Shown here: positions 34,310-45,866 of the stretch, in pieces
Layout of the letters: every line of letters begins with the position of its first letter
How positions within the stretch are numbered: the first letter of the stretch is position 1
NCBI GenBank assembly: GCA_002914805.1
Contig: JXTB01000019.1
Location: 1,520,518 to 1,584,517 of the forward strand
Reading direction: 5' to 3'
From: Parasponia andersonii
Lineage: Eukaryota; Streptophyta; Magnoliopsida; Rosales; Cannabaceae
DNA length: 64,000 nt
Program-made: the position numbers and the translations under genes
Notes under the pieces: model-generated
Database searches by the model: none
Told to the model about the DNA's origin: nothing
The model's input: only the letters and a program-made list of their open reading frames with translations

Positions 34310-34756
34310 TTCTCTCACTTGAAGACTTAATTTTAATCATGTCTTCAAACTTGATAAATCTCTCTTTTCTTCCCTTGTCAATTCTTCATGCTGCTTATAT
34401 TTCTGCTAGGCCATATATGGATCTACACCATTGGAACTTGTTAATATTGATTGGTTTGGTTAAAGCATCTGCTAGGTTCTCCTTTGTGTGAATCTTCTTC
34501 TCCTCAATGCTCGACAGGACTCTATCTGCTAGCGCCAGATGTAAGTTAGCGACAGCATTGCTATCCATCTTGTCCCACATTTTATCATCAGTAATCTCAG
34601 CAGACCTTTTCCCAATTGCTGCTAGGTAATTATCTTTTCTCAAAATTGTCTTTATCTTCATTTTCCACGCAGAGAAATTGCTCCCATTAAACTTCTCAAT
34701 ATCAAATTTTGTCGCTATTTTTGTTCACCACGATTTGTTCAATTACCACCATTTCA

Positions 34757-34846
34757 CTGTATGTGAACAGCACTGTATACGTGAATAGTACCGTATATGT
34801 GAACAATATCGTATACATGAATAGTCTGTATATGTGAACAGTATTC
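34757..34846. repeat. Short tandem array in the element's leader
   Basis: Four to five imperfect units of about 20 bp of the form GTATATGTGAACAGTA lie between the primer-binding site and the gag-like stretch. Confidence 0.7.
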
Positions 34847-34868
34847 CAACCAATGGCTCTGATACCAC

Positions 34869-35458
34869 TGTTAGGAGATCGGCTTTGCGGAAGCGATAAC
34901 ACACAGCTAAAATACGAGTTGAGAAAATTTGGATAAAATGAAAAAAAAATATGACACACAAAAGAATTAACGTAGTTCGCCCAATTTAAGCTACGTCCAC
35001 GGATAAAGCTGTGAAGAATTTCACTATGAAAAGGAGATTACAACTCACTTCTCTTTAAATACAAGGAGAGAATAATGAATCTCTCTCTTTCTTGAAATAG
35101 GAGAAAACACTCTCTCTAAACAATTTAGGAGAAAACAAGTGGGATACTAAGAGGAATTCCTAGGCTTGAATTCTCTCTTAGAAAGGAAGAAGATTTAGAA
35201 TGGGATGCAAAACAAGTGATAAAGCCCTCCGTATTTATAGAACTTGAAAAATAGTGTGAACACTATCTTTTACTATTGCTATTACGGCTGTTCTTTTCAT
35301 TATTGCTATTGCGGCTGCCATTTTTACTATTCCTATTGCGGTTGCCCTTTTTACTATTCTTATTGCGGCTGTCCTTTTTACTATTCCTACTGCGGCTGCC
35401 TTTTTCACTGTTCCTATTGCGGCTGGTTGGTGAGCTGCAATTGTTGATTTGTTCAACA
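34869..35458 (-). repeat. LTR (5' LTR in minus orientation)
   Basis: Starts TGTTAGGAGATC and ends TTGTTCAACA, as Copia LTRs do. It holds about six units of the same 27-bp repeat (35270-35424), which accounts for most of the length difference from the other LTR. Confidence 0.85.
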
Positions 35459-36842
35459 TAAATAATCTAGGAAATATGGTAATTTGGGTTAGATGCTTGC
35501 AAGAATCAAATCACAACTCCAATGTCCCCACACAAAATTAGTTCAATATCTCGTAATTGAGATTTAAATGAAGTTGATTGTGGAAAATTTGGTGTCTATT
35601 GGCTTCTCTTTGTTTTAATATAATTTTTTTATCCCCTTTGCTCAACCTCATAGTACCAAAATTTTTTTGGGGTAAATTCCTTCCAAGTTCTTATCACAAC
35701 AATCATTACGAAGAATAATGTTTTCTTTGTTCTTCGATTGAAAAAGGAAGAAACTCACGAAGAATAATGTTTTCTTTGTTCTTCGATTGAAAAAGGAAGA
35801 AACTCAGATAGAAGAGACCATGTGCATTTACTTTCCCTTCATTTTTAAGTGTTGCATGTTAATATTATAAGAAGTAAAATGTTAATTTTACTAATTATTT
35901 TAATTTTTTAGTTAGTCAAACGTAACAAATAATATGATAATTTAAATAAATTGTATCTAATTTGAATTGTTAATAATACAAGGGTCTTTTCATATATTTT
36001 TTTAAATAGAATGTATTTTAATGATAATTTTTCTTAAACAGAAAATTCTTATTTTGAACCTCTGAAAATGCAAGGGTCTTTTTTTCACATTAAAAAAAAA
36101 CACATAATTTTATACATAAAGAATAAAGAGAAGAAACACTTTTGAGTGAATTTGAGTTAGTGTCTGTTTATAGTCTATATCGTTCCTCTTCTCTCTTAAT
36201 CTCTCTAGCTGCAAAAAGTTTCGTTTGAAACCCGAATTTCGAAAGAAAAAAATTACAAGAAAAAAATTATGGAAAAAGAAAAAAGAAAATGACTTTTCTA
36301 AAAATTATTAAAACTTTATTTTCACATTTTTTATTCATTAATTAATGTGTCAATATTCTATATATTAAAAAATAATATAAAATCAAATTTTTGCTTTTGT
36401 TGAAGAAAAAATTCTATCATTTTGTGTTTCAATCTAAATAAAAAAAATGAAATACTTTGATTTTTTTTTTTTTCAAAAAATCCAAATTCCAAAGTGTGCT
36501 TAGTAAGTGCTATTTATTGATAAGAATAATTCTGACTTGGAACAAAATCAGTTCTGACCACTCCATACCCGCAACCCAGCGCCCGGCCACCTCCAAACTC
36601 GCACTTATCCTCCGTTGGATTGGCTGAAACAAAAGCAAATCAATTTCAATGACGTGGCTGTGTGTAATTGGAAACAAAACCAGGTGTACAGAAGCTAAAA
36701 GTAATAGATCAAACAACCTTGTGAGAGAATCTGCAGCCACTGAACCATCTCGAACCCACATGTCTCCTGTCTCACGCGTTTTCTTTCCGGAGTGCATTGC
36801 ACGCGCCAATCCATTTGACGAACATCTTAATTAGGGGTCGCA
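35459..36842. other. Intergenic DNA with a less AT-rich block
   Basis: A perfect 49-bp tandem duplication occupies 35708-35805. Most of the rest is AT-rich. 36520-36835 is unusually GC-rich for this region but has overlapping short frames on both strands with no domain; it may be promoter or low-copy DNA truncated by the LTR element that starts at 36843. Confidence 0.45.
35708..35805. repeat. 49-bp perfect tandem duplication
   Basis: The unit beginning ACGAAGAATAATG and ending AAGAAACTC occurs twice without mismatch (35708-35756 and 35757-35805). Confidence 0.95.
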
Positions 36843-39175
36843 AAAAAGAATTTCACTGTAGATTTACTTCTTTTTTACCCAATGATCCTAATACACTTAA
36901 ATACTTTCTCATAAATATTTTTTCACTCACATCTTACACTCTCACTCTTTGAAATCTCATTTTTCAAAAAAAAAAAAACTCCATTATTTTTTAAAAGAGA
37001 AATAAAGAGAAAAAAAAAATTAATTAGAAGAGAGAACTTGAAATATTTCCAAGTTTTGGAATGAATAGAATGAAGAAATAAAATCACTATTTATAAAATT
37101 TGGAAGGTAGTGAGAACACCGCCTTTTATTATTGCAATTACGATTTTTCTTTTTTATTATTGCTATTATGGTTGTTTTTTTTTTAACTTTTGTTCCCACG
37201 TGTTCATATACATCAATATCTTTCACTTGAAGACTTGCTTTCAATTGCCTCTTCACATATATCTTATCTCATAGCTTATGTTGCTATCATTGTTTTTACT
37301 AACAATCATAATCCACCATATGAGTATATATACCACTTAGAATTGATGAATTCTAAAAATTTCATCTCAGCTCGTGTCGAAAGAATCTTGTTGATAATTA
37401 TGGTGTCGACTCTCACGTTTAGCTTCTCCAGGAGTCCATCAGCCACCGACATCATTCAACACACGCCTTACATCAATGCCAGACGAATGTCTGTGTGCAA
37501 ACTTGCTGTCGCTAATTGTGACACATCATTTTTCATAACATCTTTGGAGATAAGCGGCATGCCATGAGGATGTGTATATCATGATCAAAGGATAAAATCA
37601 TCATCTCCATCATAAGAGACTATATTAGCAGCATCACCAGATTTGGAGTTTTTAGCCGAACATGCTTTATCTTTTTAAGAATTTCTTTTCAGATGCCTAG
37701 ATTGTCCACACCCCTGATAGATTACATTCTTTTTTTTGGAGTTTTTTTTCCTAGTGTCAACTGCTAATGCTAAACTCTCATATAGAATATTACTTCCACC
37801 ACCCGTCAGTCTTATTTCTTCAGATAAAAGTTTATTTGTGACTTCAGAAAAAATAAAAATTACAGTCTCCTTCTTATGCACTAAAATAGGCTTCATATGT
37901 TCATAAGACGGTGGAAAAGACTAGATGAATTGTAATGCCTTATCTTCATCTTCATTCTTCACTCTAATAGCCTTCAGTTCAGAAATGATACTATTCAAGA
38001 CACTTAGATGATCACAAGTTTTGTACCTTTATTCATGTGCAATGTATGAAACTGCTCCTTCAAGTTTATTCGATTTGAGACACCTTTCGCTTGATATAAT
38101 TCTTCAAGCTTTCTCCAGAATCTTTAGTCATCATTATTCCAAGCACATTTGTAAGGACATTTTTGGTTAGACATATACGTTTCGCATTTGCAGCTCTTTC
38201 ATCTAGATCCTCCTAATCTTCATCGCTTATACTGGATTTCTCATAATATTTGTCTTTGTAAACTTATCTGTCTTTCAAGACCTTGTGCAATCTAGATTGA
38301 ATCAATAATTCTTTGACTTGTATTTGTCACAAGCCAAAATTGATGTTCTCATCAAATTTCTCCACATCAGCTTTAATCGGAATTGAAATCTTGTTTTTTG
38401 ATATCTCGCTTCACACTTTTAGCTTAAAAAATCAATAAGAAAATTTCCAAGAAGAATTAAATGGTTCAAATGTTCCCACTTAAACAAAGCCTCCTTACAT
38501 AGAATTTCTTAGACTAATACCAAGCTATAGTGCACTGAAGAACCTCACTTTGATATCAATTGCTGGGAATCTGACTGACCCAGATTCCCCGCTTCTAAGT
38601 TCTCATTTTAAAGGAAATGTCAGAATAATAGAGAAATAATAACAAGAAATAAAAACCAATCTCACAATTCAAAAATTTAAGTGGAAAACTCCAAAATTAA
38701 AAGAAAAACCACTATATTTCAAAAAAGAATTTCATTATATGAAAAATTTCTACAATCATATAGATTTCTTTATTTTCTATCTAATGACCGTAATACACCT
38801 AAATATTTTCTCACAAGTATTCTCTCACTCACACCTTACACTACCTCTCTTTAAAATTTCCTCTTTCATAAAGAAACTTTACTATCTTTAAAAGAAGAAA
38901 CAAAGAGAAAATAAATGATTTAATTCGAAGAGAGAACTTGAAATGTTTCTAAATTTTGGACGAAGAGAATGAAGAAATGAAGCCACTATTTATAGAACTT
39001 GAAAAAATAGTGAGAAATCACCTTTTACTATTACTATTACAGCTGTTTTTTTTCACTATTATTATTGCAATTATTCATTTTACTATTATTATTAGGATTA
39101 TCTTTTTTACTATTACTCTCCGTAATTTTTATTTCTGTTAACAAATATTCACATGTATCAACAAATACTAATAAA
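36843..39175 (-). mobile_element. Older Copia LTR-element fossil related to the 33.8-kb element
   Basis: LTR-like copies at about 36843-37215 and 38570-39175 share GAGAGAACTTGAAAT, TTCTCACTCACA-CTTACACT and the TTTTACTATTACTATTAC repeat that also marks the 33.8-kb LTRs. The interior on the minus strand shows a gag-like stretch ending in a degraded zinc-knuckle motif (about 37680-37740), and a primer-binding-site-like TTGATATCAAAG near 38545. It is broken with many breaks, and its LTRs differ much more than those of the 33.8-kb copy, so it is older. Confidence 0.7.
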
Positions 39176-41166
39176 ATAATGTCAAATAAAAAACTGTGAA
39201 AATTTATATGTTCCACTGTGTTGCCACCTAATGCACACGAATAATAATAATAATAATAATAAACACTTAGTTATAATTAATTTAATAAACACTTAATTAT
39301 TAAAATTAAAGAATACCAGTTGGTGAAAACGTTTTCAATCTCTTTTCCCGATTTTGAGGAGGGTGGCACTGCATGTAGACTGTAGTTACTTCTCCTGTAA
39401 TTATTCTCGCCAAAGATGTCAAAAGTGATTTTATCATAAATCAAGGGGTGTAAGTGTAAGTTTGCTATTTTCAAATTAACTTTATCAGCTGTATACTGAC
39501 AAACCCCCACCGTTTCTCCATAAACGAACTTCGTAGTTCTTCCGTATATATTTTCCAACATTGAGTTCCATTCTCGGTTCGACGGTCTGATAGAGCTTAC
39601 TTTTTATTTATTTATTTATTTTCAGTATCTATTTGTAGCCCACTTTGACCATCGTCATCCCCACCACTAAACCTACTCCTCTCTCTCTCTCTCTCGGGTT
39701 CACTCTCCCTTTTGGGTTTTTCTTCATTAATCTTATCCTTAATCTTGTCGGTCGAAACTTGAGTAACTGTCTCCAATGAGTACCATGGTACGTTTTTACG
39801 GCTACCCATTTCGACTTTTTCGTCTTTCGTTTCCCTTTTCATGTTTTCTATGGAGGGCTTCATGGTTTGGCATGGTTCCATTTTCCTTTCCCTAAAAAGA
39901 AAAAAAATTGGTTTTTATTTTTTTTTTAATTTCTTTTTGTTGTTAGTATATTCTGACTTGATGGGTTTGTAGGAGTGGGTTTTGGTGAATGAGCCTTGTG
40001 AAAGAATTTTGGAGCCAGAGGATTTGGATTTTGTTTGAGTTTGTTATTTTAGTGCTAAACTGAAAATCTTGTCACCCTGAACCGCTCAAAGTTTTGTATT
40101 TGTACTTATGCGGTGAGCCATCCTTTTACATTTATGTTCTTGTGATTTTCTCCTACTGTCTTTGTATGTTTGTTTGTGTTAATATGTGCATTTATATGTT
40201 TGATTGTACTTCCAATGTGGCCTTCCTGAACCATACTGATGAGCCGTAAGCTGGCTAGGTGAAGCTTGTTAATGATGAGCCACCTTTTGATCCTATAGTC
40301 TTTTAAATCTGTCTTAAAGTTGGTTCGGTTTTGACTAATTTAGTGTAGACTGAAACTCAATTTAGGAGTTCGTCCGAAAATTCTGGCAGTTGAAAATTTG
40401 CTTGTATGCAAAACAAATGTGTATCAAATACTGGATTTTTTTCCCTATCAACTTAAACATTTTTTTTTTTTGAAAGGCACATTATTTCAAAGTTTAGGTC
40501 ATTGAGATTGTGACCTGATGTGAAATCACGCATTACATCATACGGTTGTTCAGTTGAAATGGTGAATCCTTCAGTGTGTTAGATTTGTCGATTACCATGT
40601 GAGACATAGACTGGAGGTTTACATGAAATGCAGTGTTGACCTTGACATTAGTTTCTCGCATCGCTTTATCTTGTTGTGTAAATTTTAAGTGTATTTAACT
40701 TATCATTCATAATCACCATGGGGAGTTAAGGATGATCATTGATGGTAATCTTATGCCATTTGGTGGATTCTTCCTCTTTCTGTTTGGTGGATTCTTCCTC
40801 TTTCTGTTTGCTTTTTCCTTCCATAACATGCAATAACTTGTTGGTTAAACTGCCATTTAAGAAGCATTCTTTTTTTCATTGTCTAATATCATCTTCAGCA
40901 TTTTGATAATGTGGGGTTTTTTCTTTTGGAAAATTCATTCAACAAAACATTGTTGTTAGCCATATATGAATAGTTGTATCTAATCGTACTGGCTTGTATA
41001 TATTTGATTTTCATCTGTTGGGATAATTTTTTTTGTTCTAACTGACTAATGTTTCTGTTATTGGCAGCCTAGGATACATAAATTTAGTTTCGTGTACCAT
41101 GTAACTATATTTATATAGTTGTAGTGGAAATTTGTGGTTATTTACTCTGTTTCCTTTTTGTTCCAG
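39176..41166 (+). promoter_or_regulatory. Upstream region, 5' leader and first intron of the PHD/AIPP2 gene
   Basis: A (TAA)n tract lies at 39241-39262. A CT-rich leader-like block at 39650-39730 and a less AT-rich exon-like block at 39973-40112 end in ATGCG followed by a GTGAGC donor. The following intron (to 41166) is the part duplicated at 32.1 kb. If this exon is used, a tiny upstream frame would end at the main start codon (ATG CGA TGA across the junction). A 24-bp tandem duplication (TTTGGTGGATTCTTCCTC...) sits at 40759-40806 in the intron. The minus-strand frame at 39612-39881 is a low-complexity antisense of the CT-rich leader. Confidence 0.5.
40759..40806. repeat. 24-bp perfect tandem duplication
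   Basis: Two identical units beginning TTTGGTGGATTC and ending CTTTCTG. Confidence 0.95.
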
Positions 41167-43797
41167 ATGACCATCTGCCGGCAGTGTGGTGACAAGGGCT
41201 ACTCTAGGGCTCTGATTTACTGTGAAAAGTGTGAAAAATACGCCACTCATGGGTATGCTATATAGGCGTTAGTTTTCGTTTGACCTATTGATACCTTCAA
41301 AAGAAAAAGAATGACTTTTTTTTTTTTTTTTAATGGTATGTTATGTTGATGAATGAATCAAATGCTTTATCTTTTTTCTTTGTTGGGGGTTAGTGGGTGG
41401 AAGTGTAGAAGCTTGGACAAAGATAATGTAAAATCAAGAAGCATAATAGGAAGTGATATCAAATAATCTAAATTCGAATCACATGGACGCTTTTCCCTCT
41501 TCTGTTTTTGTCAGGGATTGGAAACCTCTTTTGTAATTTTTGTTTTGTCAGGTGGATTTTTTTTTACTATGTTCTTGTATTATTATTATTACTACTACTA
41601 CTACTACCACCACTACTATTATTATTATTATTATTATTAGTATTTTTTTTTAAAGTGTGATATGAATCTTGTTTCTGATAAAAAAAAATTGTAGTCACAT
41701 GAAACAAATTAGCTTCCCACTTTCACAGCATTTGTGACGTATTCATTCTACTCTATGTTCCAGCTATTGCTTGGATGTAATACCAAAAAATTATGATGAA
41801 CATGTAACTTGGTTCTGTGAGGATTGCAAACCTGATGTTGCAAAGCAGCCTACTCTTGATAAATTGACATATTCTCCATCTAGTGATGGTGTAGAATTGG
41901 AAAAAATTAGAACCAATCGTCCTTGTGGAAGAATAAAGAAGAATGAAAAGGTTACCTCTGGTTTTGTTGCTAATAACAAGGGGCAGATGAGTGAAGGTAG
42001 AATTTCTGATGATGAACCACAATGCAGCAAGGACGACGAGGATCACGAGCTTAGAAAACGGAGGAGATTGGTTCTTGAAGATGAGGCTGAGCCTTTGAAA
42101 ACGTCACTAGTTTCTGTCAGCGACTTCCATCCTTCAAACATCATACAACAAAAGGTTACTACTCATTCTGTAGCTAAAATGGGGATGCGAATGTGTGATA
42201 GTATGCCTCCTGGTTATGAGCCACAGAGCAGGAATAACTGGCCTAAGGATCTGAAGCTTAGAAATCGAGCGATATTGGTTCCAGAAGATGAGGCTAAACC
42301 TTTGACAGCTTCACGAAAGGTTATCGCTGGTTCTGTAGCTAAAACGGGGGTGCAAATGCGTGATAGTAGGCCTTCTGCTAATGAGCCAAAGAGCAAGAAG
42401 AACTTGTACAATGATCCAAAGCTTAGAAATGGAAGGATATTGGTTCCTGAAGATGAGGCTAAACCTTTGAAAACTTCGCGAAAGTTTACCTCTGGTTCTA
42501 TAGCTGAAACGGGGATGAAAATGTGTGACAGTAGGCCTTCTTTTAATGAGCCGCAGAGCAGAGAGAACCGGATTAAGGATCTGATGCTTAGTATACAACA
42601 GAGATTGGTTCTTGAAAATGAGGCTAAACCTTTCAAACCTTCTCGAGTCACTGCTACTGATCCTAAGTCTTCAAACGTCATTCAACAAAAGGTTGTGAGT
42701 GGTTCTGTAGCTGAAGCAGAGGTGCAGATATGTGATCGTATTGATAGTACTAGTAGGCCTTCTGGCAATGAGCCACAGAACGGGGAGACATGTGATAGGG
42801 ATCTTAAGCTTACAGAACAGAGATTGCTTCTTGACAGTGAAGTGGCTGAACCTTTGAAAACTTCTCAAGTTGCTCCTACACACCCAAAGCCTTCAAATAT
42901 TTTAGAACACAGTCATTGTGTAGAAGCACAACCTATCCTTGATCCAATCTGGAGGTAAGAAATTATTACTTTTTCCCCCTTTTGTATTTACAATGAAGTT
43001 TCGTATCTTATTTAGTTGGTAATACTATGATCTGGTTTGTCTGACAGGGGAAGTTTTAGCATCGGTAACAAAGAGTTGAAAACTATCAACAGAATTCTAG
43101 TTGCAGCCCATTTGTCCAGCTTGGCATGCCCTAAAGTGCTTAAGGCAGCAAGGTTATTACCAAAGTCTGTTTTTCTGGAGTTGTCCAACCGGTCCCATTT
43201 TTGGCCTGGAAGATTTCAGCCCTGGGGTCCAACATATCACAGTATTGGTCTATTTTTCTTTCCAGACAATAGGTAGTTATAGTCTCTTAACATTCAGGTT
43301 TCATTATAACTTCTTTGCTTCATTTACTCACCCTCTTTCCCTGATCATTCATGCTCTGGTACAGAAATGACGAGATTTATGACATGTTGGTCAAGGACAT
43401 GATCGGTGGAGACTTTGCTATGAGAGCTTTGTTGAAAAATGCAGAACTCTTTGTTTTCACATCTTACATTTTACCTTTTTATTATAAGAGTAAGCCTTCT
43501 TTTGTTGAAAATCTGTCTTTTTCCCATATTCCCTCTCTCTCTCTCTTTCTTTCTCTTGGCAAATTTATATGCTCTTCTCTGTAGTTGCACTGTGAAATTA
43601 TGCCCTAATTCGTTTTTCTTGCAGGGTTTCAATCAAAGTACTATCTGTGGGGTGTATTTCGGGCGAGACAAGCTTCAGATCTAACAACTGGTGCCCCTGA
43701 AGGAGAGAAAGGCAACCTTGAAGTCTCAACCAGGCATAGGCAGAGTCCTACCACTCCTTTGAGCCAGAGTGGTTGTAATAACTCATACCTGGAATAA
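41167..43797 (+). CDS. PHD-finger protein with internal repeats and AIPP2-type domain; C-terminus rewritten by an LTR
   Basis: Five exons: 41167-41252, 41764-42954, 43048-43272, 43365-43489, 43625-43797, all GT-AG, phases consistent, total 1800 nt (599 residues). Residues 4-50 are a C4HC3 PHD finger (C4, C7, C19, C22, H28, C31, C47, C50). Residues about 100-405 are charged and contain several copies of a roughly 55-residue repeat (EDEAKPLKTSR ... CDSRPS.NEPQS ... DLKLRN). From 426 comes the domain found in Arabidopsis AIPP2 (GSFSIGNKEL... FWPGRFQPWGP... SIGLFFFPDN... SKYYLWGVF). AIPP2 and its relatives are known PHD proteins of chromatin-silencing complexes that bind H3 tails, so a nuclear reader role is likely. 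The last seven codons and stop come from a solo LTR inserted in exon 5; the original end lay ten residues after the insertion. The start at 41167 is the first codon of its exon; an ATG in an upstream exon is possible. Confidence 0.85.
43769..43773. repeat. Target-site duplication GTGGT, left
   Basis: Identical to 45829-45833 across the solo LTR. Confidence 0.9.
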
Positions 43798-45828
43798 AAA
43801 AAAAGAAAATAAATAATTAAATAAATGAAAGGGTAAAAGGATAAAAAGGCCAAAATTTTAGTTTATTAAACAAGGACAATTCAGTAATTTTGAAGACTAG
43901 AAAATCCTATACGTATCATCTTTCAGAGTCTCTGACCAAAAAAAAAAATTTAACGCTCTGCAGAGGGAGAGGAGAACGGCTGAAAGCTTGGAAGAAGAGG
44001 AAGGGTTACAAGAAAATTGATTGTCAATTTTCTAAGGTAAAGAATTCTTCGACATCAACGATCAATCGATTATTTGGGATTCTTGGGGTTAATCTATTAT
44101 CTAAGGTTTAGAATTCTTTAAGCATCTTTTTGTTTTAGTCATAATTCTAGAGTTCATTTATATTTTGATTGATTAATCTCGCTGTAAGGTTTAAAACAAG
44201 ACCAAAATTATGTAATTTGGATGTCTAGATTAAAAGTTATAGATTTTTGAGTTTTGGTCTAGAACGATAAAATGCAGTAGAGACTGCGACAGGTTTTTCA
44301 GTGGCTTCTGGTAGTCTAATAGGGTCATATTTTGTATGGTTAGAAAACTTATTTATCGAATATGACCCTATTAGACTACTAGAGAGATATAGCCTTTCAA
44401 AGTGAGCAATGCGAAACTGGAAAATTTTTGTAATTTTTGGCATTTAGAGCAAAATGTGACGACAACTTTCTTAGCTTCGTGGGGCTTACCTATGGACCCT
44501 ACAACCATGTTCTTGGCACTTTTAAGACCTTAATCACTTGTATAAATTGTCCTCCAAGTTTTACAATTTTTAGAATTAATAAGAAATTGTTATGAGTTTT
44601 GCTGTCGAGGTTATGCAAAATAGTGTAGCGAATGTATCAAGTGTGCATGGGTAGCGGGTTAGACATTGTATTAGACATGATTTAAGGTACCTGTTAAGTG
44701 TTTAATATTTATATATGATTCTTGTTATAATTATAGGTTCTTGTGGTAGCTAGCAAATTATTGTTGGATTTGTTAGATTAGCGAACATGTAAGTAATCTT
44801 TCATCTTTATTAGTGACTTTTATTTTATCAAACTTAATTTTTATTTATTCTTTTTGAATAAAAGTATGTATTTATTAATTTGAAATATTTACTTCAAATA
44901 AGTTGTTTTTGGATAAAATTTGCTTTAATCGAATTATAATGTCTTCTTTAAGAAAATATGGATCAAGCTTATAATTGATATTATTGTCGGATGATTTGAG
45001 AGTTTATCACTTTTTGAACCATATTGAATATGAATGTGTTAAAAACACTTTTCAATTGACTATGTAATGTAGGCCTATTCCATAGGGGTTAAATATGGAT
45101 GGTACGTACTGAATGTGGACCTAGCTACAAGGGTTAAATGTAGTAAATGTGGACCTAGTTACAGGGGTTAAATGTAGTAAATGTGGACCTAGCCGTAGGG
45201 GTTAAATGTGGTCATAGTCATCCAAAACTGTAGAGTAGAATTTGAAAGTGTTACTGGCTTTTGAATGAGATTGAAACTTTAGGTTTGAAATCTATTATAT
45301 TTTTGTAAATTGTTTCTAATCGATTTCACATGTTATATTGAAAAATATTAGTTTTGAAATTGAGTTGTTCAAAATAAAATGTTTACAAAATATTTTGAAT
45401 AGCATATGCTTGATCTAACTAGTAAAGATTATTGATTACTTATTAGGTTGTTGAGCTCACTCTTTAATTTTTTAATCTTTTCAGATTCAGAGAATAGTCA
45501 ATAAGTGAAACTCATATTTGAAGGAAGAAGATCGTTTGAGGACTCAGATTTATTATTTAGAGCTATTGTACTGTTTAGTTTTCATTTTGAGGCATTGTTG
45601 GTTATTTGAAGTATACTAGATTATTGTTATGGTGTTATTATGGATTCAACAAATTATTGTTGATGGTCTAGATTAATTCGGTGTTTTGGTATGATGAGAT
45701 ATTTTGGGTGTTAATTAATTTCTTTAGATTTTTTTTAATAATAATTGGATTCGAAACTTTTCGTGTATATGAAGTTTATCTTTATGGATATGTGGTGGTT
45801 GCCATATCCTCCGTCTTGGGGCGTGACA
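43774..45828. mobile_element. Solo LTR, Gypsy-like, in the last exon of the PHD/AIPP2 gene
   Basis: It begins TGTAATAACTC, ends GGGGCGTGACA and is flanked on both sides by GTGGT (43769-43773 and 45829-45833), the 5-bp duplication typical of LTR elements. No internal coding region is present between, so it is a solo LTR of 2055 bp. The TGTAA...GTGACA ends and length fit plant Gypsy (Tekay/Del-like) LTRs; orientation is probably plus, but uncertain. It includes three 34-bp units (GGGGTTAAATGTAGTAAATG...) near 45082-45212 and a 20-bp perfect inverted repeat at 44311-44330 / 44360-44379. The perfect target duplication suggests it is not very old. Confidence 0.9.
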
Positions 45829-45866
45829 GTGGTAGTTATGGTTCTTACTCGTTGATACGATTTTGA
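45829..45866 (+). pseudogene. Severed original end of exon 5 of the PHD/AIPP2 gene
   Basis: After the right target duplication the host frame continues for ten residues, SYGSYSLIRF, to TGA at 45864-45866. These codons are now separated from the gene by the LTR and are not in its reading frame any more. The following AATAAACTT-like motif near 45969 would suit the original polyadenylation region. Confidence 0.8.

Larger units (their letters stand above)
33823..35458 (-). mobile_element. Small Copia LTR-element fossil with both LTRs
   Basis: Two similar LTRs (33823-34309 and 34869-35458) enclose only about 560 bp. A primer-binding-site-like TGGTATCAGAGC (minus strand) adjoins the right LTR and a purine-rich tract (minus strand) adjoins the left, so the element is in minus orientation. 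The internal part encodes a Copia gag-like N-terminal stretch (NYLAAIGKR... WDKMD... NLHLALAD) and an end-of-pol stretch (LADALTKPIN... FQWCRSIYGL). It is broken, a much-shortened derivative. The LTRs are similar at most positions, suggesting moderate to recent age. No matching target duplication was recognised. Confidence 0.85.

Noticed and set aside
35235-35461. Frames on both strands with repeated short peptides
   Set aside because: They are translations of the 27-bp minisatellite in an LTR, open because the unit length is a multiple of three.
36510-36834. Possible small gene in a GC-richer block
   Set aside because: Opposite-strand frames overlap, with no domain, splice context or homology I recognise.
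39001-39141. Plus-strand frame at 38956-39141 as a short peptide gene
   Set aside because: It lies within an LTR fossil and is a translation of its degenerate repeat.
39612-39881. 89-codon minus-strand frame rich in Arg/Glu
   Set aside because: It is the antisense of a CT-rich leader-like block upstream of the PHD/AIPP2 gene; composition explains the open frame and no domain is visible.
41753-42883. Several 70-155 codon minus-strand frames
   Set aside because: They mirror the tandem repeat in exon 2 of the PHD/AIPP2 gene; the plus-strand frame is spliced and carries recognised domains.
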